A stretch of 7,660 bases of DNA from JANQRV01 sp964533785 (lineage in GTDB: Bacteria > Bacteroidota > Bacteroidia > Chitinophagales > Saprospiraceae), in assembly GCA_964533785.1 (NCBI GenBank), contig CAZHNG010000324.1, positions 1 to 7,660 on the forward strand. Direction: 5' to 3'. Below are positions 1 to 6,424 of the stretch, one piece after another. A program made the position numbers and the translations under genes. The notes beneath the pieces were generated by a model. It was not told the DNA's origin. It made no database searches and saw nothing but the letters and a program-made list of their open reading frames with translations. Each line of letters opens with the position of its first letter. Within the stretch, counting starts at the first letter, position 1.

Positions 1-150
1 GTATTAGGCCTACCTGAAGATGTAGAACCGTTGTGTATGGGGGCTCTGGGCTACTTAGATGATGTCGAAAAACTAGAGGAGCCCTACAAAACGAGAGAGT
101 TGACCCCCAGAAACAGAAAAGCAGTTCAGGAATTTTCCAAGCAATTGTGA
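1..150 (+). CDS. Nitroreductase family protein, C-terminal fragment cut by the window edge
   Basis: Frame 1 is open from the first base to a TGA at 148-150, giving 49 residues that begin VLGLPEDVEPLCMGALGYL and end with KAVQEFSKQL. The LGLPEDV...GALGYLDD pattern followed by a Lys/Arg-rich tail resembles the C-terminal end of FMN-dependent NAD(P)H nitroreductases, where the strand after 'lGlP' and the 'lGY' motif lie near the flavin site. The N-terminal flavin-binding part is outside the window, so the subfamily and substrate cannot be stated. The AraC-type gene starts 16 bp downstream on the same strand, so the two may be co-transcribed. The family call rests on a short tail and is moderately sure; that this is a real gene end is more certain. 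Confidence 0.65.
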   Translation, partial: VLGLPEDVEPLCMGALGYLDDVEKLEEPYKTRELTPRNRKAVQEFSKQL

Positions 151-166
151 AAAATAATTCGCAACC

Positions 167-1024
167 ATGATTTCCCAAACCATTGAGCATCGCAAACCCA
201 GCACCGATTTCAATTTACAGGAAATGGGAGCCATATTCGATCAGGCTGGGGGCCAAACGGATGTTCCCCACCGGCATGACTATTATACCGTACTATTTAT
301 AGAAAAAGCAACAGGCAAACATATAGTAGACTACCAAACTTATTCTTTCCAAGAAATGGAAGTTCATTTCGTAAGCCCCGGGCAAGTGCATCAGGTTGCA
401 GTCACTCAAAAACCCAAAGGCTGGGTTTTTACATTTTCGAAGGCTTTTTTGGTGGAGAATAACATTCCGGAAAGCTTCATTTTCAACATCAACTTATTCC
501 AACCGTTTGGAGATTCACCCCCATTAAAAATCGACCCGCTCACTTTCGACCGTTTACTGCGCATTGTCAAAGAAATGGAAGCTTGTCTGCCTTCAGAACT
601 TACCTACCGAAACAGAGCTTTAGGGGCGTTGCTTCAATTATTTCTCATTTTTTGCAACAATACCACCGACTTAAATTCCCAGCAACTGGATGAAGAAAAC
701 GCAGGGGTATGCATTTTGAGGGATTTCAAAAACTTAGTGGAAACCAAATACATGGAATGGCATAAGGTTGGTCATTACGCTTCGGAAATACATATTACTC
801 CCAAACACCTTAGCCAGACGGTAAAAAACATAACCGGCAAATCGGCAAAAGAGATTATCCAGGACCGCTTATTGCTGGAGGCTAAAAGGCTCTTGCTCCA
901 CACGGATTTAAGTATTAAAGAAGTCGGTTACCGCATTGGCTTTGAGGAGCCACTGCATTTTAGTGGTTTTTTCAAGAAGAAGGCAGGGGAATCCCCTACC
1001 AATTTTCGGCAAGAGAAACGATGA
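167..1024 (+). CDS. AraC/XylS-family transcriptional regulator
   Basis: The product has 285 residues, the usual length for a two-domain AraC regulator. Residues about 15-110 look like a cupin-type sensor domain: PHRHDYYTVLFI at 34-45 is the typical metal/ligand-binding His-rich entry, and VSPGQVHQV follows near 70. Residues about 185-283 form the double helix-turn-helix DNA-binding domain. The first HTH covers HYASEIHITPKHLSQTVKNI and the second covers DLSIKEVGYRIGFEEPLHFS, ending in FFKKKAGESPTNFR, the family's signature at the second recognition helix. The ATG at 167 is the first in frame, lies 16 bp after the nitroreductase stop, and has no clear Shine-Dalgarno sequence, which is normal in Bacteroidota. 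It probably controls the upstream nitroreductase or neighbouring oxidoreductases, but the ligand and targets are unknown. The 3' end faces the convergent Gfo/Idh/MocA gene. Confidence 0.92.
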   Translation: MISQTIEHRKPSTDFNLQEMGAIFDQAGGQTDVPHRHDYYTVLFIEKATGKHIVDYQTYSFQEMEVHFVSPGQVHQVAVTQKPKGWVFTFSKAFLVENNIPESFIFNINLFQPFGDSPPLKIDPLTFDRLLRIVKEMEACLPSELTYRNRALGALLQLFLIFCNNTTDLNSQQLDEENAGVCILRDFKNLVETKYMEWHKVGHYASEIHITPKHLSQTVKNITGKSAKEIIQDRLLLEAKRLLLHTDLSIKEVGYRIGFEEPLHFSGFFKKKAGESPTNFRQEKR

Positions 1025-1044
1025 TGAACAATCATTTATTTCTT

Positions 1045-1063
1045 CCCAATCGAATCTATTGGG
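1045..1063 (+). terminator. Weak hairpin after the AraC-family gene
   Basis: CCCAAT (1045-1050) and ATTGGG (1058-1063) are perfect 6-bp arms around a 7-base loop, followed by a short TTT. The hairpin lies 21 bp after the AraC stop in the convergent gap, where a terminator is expected. The stem is short and the T tract poor, so this is only a candidate. Confidence 0.35.
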
Positions 1064-1106
1064 TTTAACAATGCAGCCCGAATACTCTGGAAACTTACCG
1101 TCAGAA

Positions 1107-1121
1107 AAGCTACTCCAGCTT
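1107..1121 (-). terminator. Weak hairpin with T tract after the Gfo/Idh/MocA gene
   Basis: Read on the minus strand, AAGCT-GGAGT-AGCTT forms a 5-bp stem with a 5-base loop and continues into TTTTCT. It begins one base after the TAG stop at 1125-1123. The stem is very short, so termination efficiency is doubtful; position and T run are the main support. Confidence 0.25.
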
Positions 1122-1122
1122 A

Positions 1123-2205
1123 CTAACCTAAATAAACGGTTTCCCCCGTTTTAAAAGACTCATCTGCCGCCAGCACAATCCGTAGGCTATTGACGGCATC
1201 GGTAAGGTGTTGAGACAAATCCAGGTCTTCCCGGATCGCCCGCAGCAAATACTCTTGTTCTAACCGGCAAAGGGCGTCGTGATCCGGCTCGTTGGAAGTA
1301 TCGTACAGATCGTCAGATCTCCGGAATTCCCCATTATCATCCAGTGCTGAATGATGAAGCCGTAAGCATCCGGTTTTAGTGTGGCTGTCAATATCTTCAG
1401 AATCGTCTAAACGTTCACCACCTGCTTCGTCCAAAATACTGACGCATCCTTTCGGACCGATCACGTCTTTCACGAAGAAAGCAGTCTCACTGATCATGGG
1501 GCCCCATCCCGCTTCGTACCAACCAACGGAGCCATCATCAAAAGTAACCTGTAACTGACCGTAATTGTACATGCTCTCCGCTACCTCTTCCGTCAGGCGG
1601 GCCCCAATAGCACTTACTTTCACGGGATTAGCACCACCGGTCATCAGACACATAATATCCACATAATGTACGCCACAATCAACAATGGGCGACATAGAGC
1701 TCATCAGGTTCTTATGCGTTTCCCAGGTTTTGCCGCTACTTTGCTGATTGAGGTTCATCCTCATTACCAGGGGCTTACCCAGGGTTTGGGCTAATTCGAT
1801 AAACTTCGTCCAGGCAGGATGCACACGCAAAATATAACCAACGACCATCTTTTTGCCTTTAGCCATAGCTAGGTCTACCACTCGTTGGGCTTCCTCAACG
1901 GTCAATGCCAGGGGCTTTTCAATAAATACATGAGCATTCGCCTCCAGTGCCTGGATTGCATATTCCGCATGCGTTTCCGGGTAGGTGTTGATGGACACGA
2001 CATCTGGCTGAGCTTCGGTCAAGGCTGTTGTATAATCGCCAAACGTAGGAAGGCCTCCCAGTTCTGCTGACAAGCGGTTTCTACTTTCCGGCCGGCGACT
2101 GACCAACCCTACTATTTCAAAATCATCCATTGCGTTATAGGCACGGGCGTGCGAGGTCCCCATATTGCCACAACCTGCGACTAGTACTTTCAGTTTTTCT
2201 TGCAT
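1123..2205 (-). CDS. Gfo/Idh/MocA family NAD(P)-dependent oxidoreductase
   Basis: The 360-residue product matches the normal size of the family. Residues 1-125 form a Rossmann fold: KVLVAGCGNMGTSHARAY at 6-23 carries the GxGxxG nucleotide-binding loop, and VFIEKPLALTVEEA at 93-106 holds the family's EKP motif, whose Lys97 is the usual catalytic or substrate-contacting lysine. The C-terminal alpha/beta domain contains DCGVHYVDIM at 176-185, matching the family's G-x-H-x-x-D catalytic signature (His180, Asp183). Members oxidise or reduce sugars, inositols and related polyols in the cytoplasm, but the substrate cannot be read from sequence. It is last in the minus-strand run, 54 bp after the CruF gene, with a likely promoter of its own in that gap. 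No sugar-catabolic neighbours are visible, so its pathway is unknown. The ATG at 2205 places the glycine loop at the usual distance from the N terminus. Confidence 0.93.
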   Translation of the reverse strand: MQEKLKVLVAGCGNMGTSHARAYNAMDDFEIVGLVSRRPESRNRLSAELGGLPTFGDYTTALTEAQPDVVSINTYPETHAEYAIQALEANAHVFIEKPLALTVEEAQRVVDLAMAKGKKMVVGYILRVHPAWTKFIELAQTLGKPLVMRMNLNQQSSGKTWETHKNLMSSMSPIVDCGVHYVDIMCLMTGGANPVKVSAIGARLTEEVAESMYNYGQLQVTFDDGSVGWYEAGWGPMISETAFFVKDVIGPKGCVSILDEAGGERLDDSEDIDSHTKTGCLRLHHSALDDNGEFRRSDDLYDTSNEPDHDALCRLEQEYLLRAIREDLDLSQHLTDAVNSLRIVLAADESFKTGETVYLG

Positions 2206-2234
2206 GTTTCTACGACCAAATTTGTTTTGGAAAT

Positions 2235-2242
2235 CAAACCTA
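2235..2242 (-). promoter_or_regulatory. Bacteroidota-type -7 element (TAGGTTTG) before the Gfo/Idh/MocA gene
   Basis: On the minus strand this octamer reads TAGGTTTG, a full match to the TAnnTTTG -7 element used by the primary sigma factor of Bacteroidota. It lies 29 bp before the ATG at 2205, implying a leader of about 20-25 nt. No good TTG (-33) element is present at the expected spacing; the area is T-rich (TTTTTTAACC). Promoter activity is inferred from the motif and its position. Confidence 0.45.
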
Positions 2243-2259
2243 ATATAGAAACATTTCGG

Positions 2260-2922
2260 TTAAAAAATATGCAGTCCGATGAAAAACACGTATTGCATAA
2301 TGATGAAGGTAAGGCCGATCGTATCTTTTTCTTTCGGCCATAGCCAGAAATAATAAGCCATCGGAGGTAAGCTAACAAAGAACCAACCTAAATAATTTTC
2401 TACGGGAGGATGCCCGTTTTCCCAACTCCAGAAATCGTACTGAATAGCAATAGGCTCAATGAGAATATCGAGAATCACCATAAAATAAGCTCCGAAAAAC
2501 ACCTTAATAGCCCAATCTCCGCTGGGAACTAATGTATTCAACAATACTCCCGTTCCATAAGCCACTAAAAACCAGTTTACGCCGATTAATAATGGAGTAT
2601 CAAACACTTTGTAACCAAACACCTCACCGTAAGCATATTCGCCAAAAGGAAAACCGGTATTTACACCGACAACTTCCATGGTGTAGCCCCAGATGAAGGT
2701 AAAAATAGCGAAGTACAACAGCTTTTTTCGTACAAGTTGCGTACACAAAAGAATAATGACCAGTGACAACAGCAAACTAAACGGCGTTAAACGGATAAAA
2801 TAGGGGTGGATCTCAGCAGCAATACCTGCCAATCCAGCCAGATAAGTAGATATCAATAACCCTATTCCAATAGGGAGCGGCTTACTCCTGTTACGCTGCA
2901 CTATGGCCTTCCTGAAGATCAT
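2260..2922 (-). CDS. cruF: Carotenoid 1,2-hydratase, CruF type (DUF422 membrane protein)
   Basis: I place the start at the ATG at 2922-2920, giving 220 residues. This ATG overlaps the desaturase stop (ATGA), a classic coupled start; the frame stays open further upstream, but that extension lies inside the desaturase gene and is Arg/Cys-rich. The protein is strongly hydrophobic with about seven membrane segments (around residues 18-34, 46-64, 68-88, 110-132, 139-160, 178-195, 202-219). Motifs typical of the CruF/DUF422 family include EVVGVNTGFPFGEYAYGE (83-100), PLLIGVNWF (110-118) and LDILIEPIAI (151-160), with acidic residues in or near the membrane. CruF hydrates the 1',2' double bond of a psi end group, producing a tertiary 1'-hydroxyl as in saproxanthin, myxol and deinoxanthin. 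The overlap with the CrtD-like gene supports this role. Family membership is clear; the exact substrate is inferred. Confidence 0.85.
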   Translation of the reverse strand: MIFRKAIVQRNRSKPLPIGIGLLISTYLAGLAGIAAEIHPYFIRLTPFSLLLSLVIILLCTQLVRKKLLYFAIFTFIWGYTMEVVGVNTGFPFGEYAYGEVFGYKVFDTPLLIGVNWFLVAYGTGVLLNTLVPSGDWAIKVFFGAYFMVILDILIEPIAIQYDFWSWENGHPPVENYLGWFFVSLPPMAYYFWLWPKEKDTIGLTFIIMQYVFFIGLHIF

Positions 2923-4379
2923 GCTGGATGAATTAATTGATCGACAATTTTTGCAGATAGTAAACTCAAAGGGATACCTCCTCCGGGGTGAACACTGCCG
3001 CCGCAAAAATATAAGTTTTTAATTTTCCGGCTGAAATTAGGATGCCGAATAAAAGCGGCAAACGGATTATTAGAACTACTACCGTACAGTGCCCCTAAAT
3101 GAGAAGAAGTTTTTTGCTCGATCGAACGGGGGTCCAGGCTATTTTCACAAATGATCAAAGATCCCAGATCTATTTTCAGTATACGGTTCAATTTGGCAAT
3201 AATGTTAGACCGGGCGGCTTTGATCATCGTTTTCCAGTCTTGTCCCTGGTTATAGGGCACGTTAATCATCGTAAACCAACCTTCCGTATTGGGCGGAGCA
3301 TCTTCGGGGCTGTATTTACTGCCGATGTTTACATAAACCGTGGGATCTTCGAAGATCTTCCCTTCTGCCAGATGGCGAAACTCTTCCCGGTAATCTTCAC
3401 TAAAAAATATATTATGTAAATCCAACTCCGGAAACCTCCGGTTAATGCCCCAATAAAAAATAAGTGCAGAAGTCGACTTTTGTTGATTGAGACTTCTTTT
3501 AGGATGTTTTTGGTCCGGCAGCAACTTTTTGTAGGTGTAAAACACATCCATATTGCTAACGATCAAATCGTAAGGGATTAATTTCCCTTTAACTACCAAA
3601 CCTTTAACGGCTTTATTTTCAACCATTATTTTTTCCACTGGCTGGCTAAAATGAAACCTTGTCCCTTTTCTTTGCGCTAATTGCCACAACGACTTTGTAA
3701 TATTAAACATGCCACCTTCAGGAAAGAATGCCCCGATACCGTGTTCAAAATGCGGGATCATATTCAGTAAGCCTGGCGCCTGGTAGGGATCAGAACCATT
3801 GTAGGTTGCAAAGCGATTCAGTAATTGTACCAACTTAGGATGATCGGTAATCTTTTCGTTGGCTTTATTCATAGAAACCGTGAGATCCAGAAAAGGCACC
3901 TGGGTAAGAGCGTAGGCCACCTCCTTGGTAAGCCAAGTATCAGCCCGGTGTAGGGATCTTTCCAGGAAGATATGTCCAACGGTATCGTATTTGTAGGCTG
4001 CTTTGCGCAGAATTTTGTGTGCTACAGCCTCTTCCACACCAAGCGACTGGTTGATCGCCCTTGCGAATTTATCGGGATCGGCATGAGCGGCTAACCGGGT
4101 GCCATCCTCCCAAAAATAATTGCAAACGACGGGTACGCGCTGGTATTGAAAATAGCCATTAGGGTCTTCTCCCGCAGCATGGAATAGCTCTTCGACATAA
4201 TGCGGCATTGTAAATAAAGAAGGACCTGCATCAAAGCGGAAATCTCCTTCCCAAAATTCTGATAATTTACCTCCAGGATAAGGGTTGGCCTCGTAAACGT
4301 CTACTTCGTACCCTCGACTAGCTAAACGGGCCGCTGTAGCAATTCCCCCGATACCTGCACCAATAATTCCAATTTTCAT
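2919..4379 (-). CDS. crtD: CrtI-superfamily carotenoid desaturase, probably 1-hydroxycarotenoid 3,4-desaturase (CrtD)
   Basis: The product has 486 residues from the ATG at 4379. An upstream in-frame TTG at 4388 is possible, but MKIGIIGAGIGG is the natural N terminus. Residues 3-30 form the FAD-binding Rossmann motif (G7-A-G9-I-G-G12, with Glu30 in VYEAN), followed by YPGGKLSEF and FRFDAGPSLFTMPHYVEELF (about 34-66), a conserved block of CrtI-type desaturases. The C terminus (about 456-486) holds LYFCGGSVHPGGGIPLSLLS, the family's second FAD-contact motif. The GGKLSEF form, where phytoene desaturases usually have GGRA, and the adjacent CruF gene favour CrtD, which introduces the 3',4' double bond after CruF has added the 1'-hydroxyl. 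A phytoene-desaturase role cannot be excluded. It lies 19 bp after the aldo/keto reductase stop and overlaps cruF by 4 bp, so the three are likely one transcript. No Shine-Dalgarno sequence is seen. Confidence 0.85.
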   Translation of the reverse strand: MKIGIIGAGIGGIATAARLASRGYEVDVYEANPYPGGKLSEFWEGDFRFDAGPSLFTMPHYVEELFHAAGEDPNGYFQYQRVPVVCNYFWEDGTRLAAHADPDKFARAINQSLGVEEAVAHKILRKAAYKYDTVGHIFLERSLHRADTWLTKEVAYALTQVPFLDLTVSMNKANEKITDHPKLVQLLNRFATYNGSDPYQAPGLLNMIPHFEHGIGAFFPEGGMFNITKSLWQLAQRKGTRFHFSQPVEKIMVENKAVKGLVVKGKLIPYDLIVSNMDVFYTYKKLLPDQKHPKRSLNQQKSTSALIFYWGINRRFPELDLHNIFFSEDYREEFRHLAEGKIFEDPTVYVNIGSKYSPEDAPPNTEGWFTMINVPYNQGQDWKTMIKAARSNIIAKLNRILKIDLGSLIICENSLDPRSIEQKTSSHLGALYGSSSNNPFAAFIRHPNFSRKIKNLYFCGGSVHPGGGIPLSLLSAKIVDQLIHPA

Positions 4380-4398
4380 AGCCAACAAAACAGCATAA

Positions 4399-5454
4399 TC
4401 ACAGAATGGTTCGCTTTAGATTGGGGTTCCTAATTCCTTTTATCCGCCCAACCATGTCGCCGTAGATCATTTTTTGGGCCCCTGGCCTCAACACAAAGTC
4501 ATGTGGAAAACCCAACTCGATCTGGCTTACCTCGTCCAATTGCTGCATTTGTTCCTCAGGAATAGTTACGCTTAAAGAAGCGATGTTGTCTTTCAATTGA
4601 TTCAGCTTGCTGGCCCCTATAATAGGAATCACTCCCTTCTGCCTGATCCATGCCAGGGATAGTTGAGCGGGAGAGATGCCTATTTGCTTAGCAATCGCTA
4701 CCACTTTTTGAGCAATGCGATCATTGCGTTCATTTAACCGGAACGAAGTACTGCCTTCCATTCTGCCTCCGCTTCCTTCGCCTTTGTTCTTCAAATATTT
4801 CCCCGTTAAGATACCAGCAGCCAATGGTGACCAGGCTACAACGCCGATATTCATGGCCTCTGACATGGGCAACAATTCTCGTTCTGCTGTTCTTTCCGTA
4901 AGGTTGTATTCCAGTTGATTACCGATAAAGGAACTCCAGCCTCGTAATTCCGCCATTGTGTTGGCGCGGGCAATGACCCATGCTGGTGCATCAGACATTC
5001 CGATATACAGCACCTTTCCACTGCGCACCATATCATCCAGTGCCCGCATCATTTCTTCGATGGGCGTTGTAAAGTCGTAGGCATGCACCCATAAAAGATC
5101 TATGTAATCGGTTTTTAACCTTTTAAGGCTCTTTTCAACAGATTGAATAAGATTCTTGCGGTGATTACCAGATTTATTGGGATTGTGAGTAGTATCTGAT
5201 AAAGTATATTTAGTAGCCAAAACGATATAGTCACGGTCAGCGGCGATAAGGTCACTGAGAATTTCTTCGCTACTACCATTGGTATATACATTAGCAGTGT
5301 CGATAAAATTGCCACCGGCTTCCACAAAGGCATCAAATTGCGCTTTACTGCCTTGTTTGGTATCCCCCCAGCCCCAATCTTCGCCGAAGGTCATGGTACC
5401 TAAACAAAGAGGAGAAACGCGTAAGCCGGAATTGCCGAATAGTTGGTATTGCAT
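4399..5454 (-). CDS. Aldo/keto reductase family oxidoreductase
   Basis: The 351-residue product is a TIM-barrel NAD(P)H-dependent carbonyl reductase of the IolS/YhdN/Tas-like bacterial group. The AKR catalytic tetrad is complete: Asp52 and Tyr57 in NFIDTANVY, Lys82 in LATKY, and His124 in DLLWVHAYD. The N-terminal strand GLRVSPLCLGTMTFG (10-24) and the cofactor loop IIGASKLNQLKDN (278-290) are also typical. The substrate is unknown; such enzymes reduce aldehydes or ketones in the cytoplasm. It is the first gene of the minus-strand run, preceded by a divergent intergenic region with a palindrome, and its stop is 19 bp before the CrtD-like start. Co-transcription with the carotenoid genes is likely, but a chemical role in carotenoid synthesis is not established. 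The ATG at 5454 begins directly at the canonical N terminus (MQYQLFGNSGLRVS). Confidence 0.93.
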   Translation of the reverse strand: MQYQLFGNSGLRVSPLCLGTMTFGEDWGWGDTKQGSKAQFDAFVEAGGNFIDTANVYTNGSSEEILSDLIAADRDYIVLATKYTLSDTTHNPNKSGNHRKNLIQSVEKSLKRLKTDYIDLLWVHAYDFTTPIEEMMRALDDMVRSGKVLYIGMSDAPAWVIARANTMAELRGWSSFIGNQLEYNLTERTAERELLPMSEAMNIGVVAWSPLAAGILTGKYLKNKGEGSGGRMEGSTSFRLNERNDRIAQKVVAIAKQIGISPAQLSLAWIRQKGVIPIIGASKLNQLKDNIASLSVTIPEEQMQQLDEVSQIELGFPHDFVLRPGAQKMIYGDMVGRIKGIRNPNLKRTIL

Positions 5455-5487
5455 AATATGGATTGGTTGTTTTTGTTAAAAAACGAC

Positions 5488-5517
5488 AAATTTTTGTTTG
5501 AGTTCAAACGAAAAATT
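5488..5517. promoter_or_regulatory. Imperfect palindrome in the divergent promoter region, candidate operator
   Basis: The core GTTTGA-GT-TCAAAC (5496-5509) has perfect 6-bp arms. The symmetry continues outward into T and A runs with one T/G and one A/A interruption, covering about 30 bp. It lies 34 bp upstream of the aldo/keto reductase ATG (5454) and about the same distance before the plus-strand ATG at 5552, where a repressor or activator could affect both directions. A dimeric regulator site is inferred from the symmetry; the A/T-rich outer parts could be fortuitous. Confidence 0.4.
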
Positions 5518-5524
5518 AAGTTTC
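5494..5524 (+). promoter_or_regulatory. Candidate plus-strand promoter (TTG-N20-TAAGTTTC)
   Basis: TTG at 5494-5496 is followed, 20 bases later, by TAAGTTTC at 5517-5524, which differs from the Bacteroidota -7 consensus TAnnTTTG only at the last base. Transcription would begin near 5530, about 20 nt before the ATG at 5552. The palindrome core lies in the spacer, where a bound regulator would interfere with polymerase. This rests on motif matching only. Confidence 0.3.
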
Positions 5525-5551
5525 TTCAGATTTATTTTTATTGTTCATAAA

Positions 5552-5908
5552 ATGCCATACATGAAAAATTATGTACATGGCTATTCAAAAATTGAAGCCA
5601 ATCGACTAAACGACCAGGCAGATTCACTCGCAGAATTAATTCATCATGATACTGTTTGGGAAGATGGTTCTCTTATACTGGAAGCCGGATGCGGTGTCGG
5701 AGCGCAAACCAAAACCGTTGCGCCTAAAAACCCGAAGTCAAAATTTATTTCCATCGATATTTCTCAGGACTCGCTCGACGAAGCAAAAAGCTTAATACAA
5801 TCAAAAGGGATAGGAAATGTTGTATTCCGACAAGCAGATATTTTCAATTTACCCTTTGAAGAGGAATACTTCGACCACATTTTTTTGTGTTTTGTGTTCA
5901 AACACTTA
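5552..5908 (+). pseudogene. Class I SAM-dependent methyltransferase, N-terminal remnant
   Basis: From the ATG at 5552 (a second one at 5561 gives MKNYVHGYS) about 119 residues resemble the N-terminal part of a SAM-dependent methyltransferase. LILEAGCGVGAQT (41-53) is motif I, the SAM-binding glycine loop; FISIDIS (65-71) holds the acidic residue that binds the ribose; FRQADIFNLPFEEEYFDHIF (92-111) covers the adenine-contact Asp and the strand-4 region. The match runs to CFVFKHL, where relatives usually have a 'vLEHL'-like motif, and then stops. The rest of the fold (strands 5-7, usually another 100 or more residues) is missing, and the reading frame passes straight into a lipoprotein signal sequence. 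There is no frameshift or internal stop up to that point. The fragment keeps the SAM pocket but lacks most of the substrate side, so activity is unlikely. I read it as a remnant left by a deletion or rearrangement. Confidence 0.7.
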
Positions 5909-6424
5909 AGATATAAAATTCTAATTCAATTATTGCCACTGGTTTTTATTTTACTCATGGCTGGTTGTACCAAAGAAAACGATGACCCAAAATACCTGCG
6001 CTGGGTAGGCGATATCACCTTCGATGCTGCACTGGATGATCCGGCATTTGAATTGTGCCGTGGAGAATTGAGGGTAAAACAATATTTTAATTTTAGTCAG
6101 GGGCTCCAATACGAAGGGGAAAAACGGGCCATCGTCAAGGTTTTTCAGCAACAATACCAATCCATTGAAAATGATCAGAGCGGCTGGATAAGAATCCGGT
6201 TTATCGTGAATTGCAAAGGAGAGACCGACCGGTTCAGGTTGATGGGTGCCGACCAAAATTACGATCCTATGAACTTCGATAAGCGCATTACGGAACAATT
6301 ACTAGCTATCACCAGAAGTTTAAACGGGTGGAAGATTTTACCCAACGAAGAAAAGCCCTGGGATTATTACCAATATCTTATTTTTAAAATTGAAAATGGT
6401 CAATTAAAAGAGATTTTACCATGA
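5894..6424 (+). CDS. Predicted lipoprotein with a TonB-C-like domain; frame continuous with the methyltransferase remnant
   Basis: No in-frame ATG precedes the signal sequence except those of the methyltransferase. A GTG at 5894 would give a 176-residue protein with a good type II signal peptide: a basic start (MFKHLRYK), a hydrophobic stretch (ILIQLLPLVFILL) and a lipobox-like MAGC with Cys25. The first ATG after it, at 5957, would remove the signal. After Cys comes TKENDD, acidic and lysine-containing like the surface-export signals of some Bacteroidota lipoproteins. Residues near 95-176, including GWIRIRFIVNCKGETDRFRL and a later NGWKILPNEEKPWDYYQYLIF, follow the strand/Gly/Trp pattern of TonB C-terminal domains, but the match is weak. 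If translation instead begins at 5552, the product is a 290-residue chimera with an internal signal. The stop TGA (6422-6424) overlaps the next ATG, so the two genes are probably translationally coupled. Function unknown. Confidence 0.65.
   Translation: MFKHLRYKILIQLLPLVFILLMAGCTKENDDPKYLRWVGDITFDAALDDPAFELCRGELRVKQYFNFSQGLQYEGEKRAIVKVFQQQYQSIENDQSGWIRIRFIVNCKGETDRFRLMGADQNYDPMNFDKRITEQLLAITRSLNGWKILPNEEKPWDYYQYLIFKIENGQLKEILP

Noticed and set aside
2922..3006. Upstream extension of the CruF-type protein by 28 residues
   Set aside because: The extension lies wholly inside the desaturase coding region, is rich in Arg and Cys unlike a CruF N terminus, and the ATG at 2922 is positioned as an ATGA coupled start.
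3099..3419. 106-codon plus-strand ORF within the desaturase gene
   Set aside because: It is antisense to a well-supported gene with conserved motifs, has no family resemblance and no promoter.
5498..5551. TTG-started N-terminal extension of the methyltransferase frame
   Set aside because: It would place the start inside the palindrome and promoter-like region, and the family's N terminus (NYVHGYS) is reached just after the ATGs at 5552 and 5561.
5455..5551. Promoter for the aldo/keto reductase on the minus strand
   Set aside because: I could not find a TAnnTTTG element with a TTG at a fitting distance; the nearest candidates (such as TAATTTTT at 5511-5518) have no -33 partner, so none is annotated.
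5951..6298. 115-codon minus-strand ORF opposite the lipoprotein
   Set aside because: It is a shadow of the plus-strand frame, which has a lipobox and is coupled to the TPR gene. Its own translation shows no recognisable motif.
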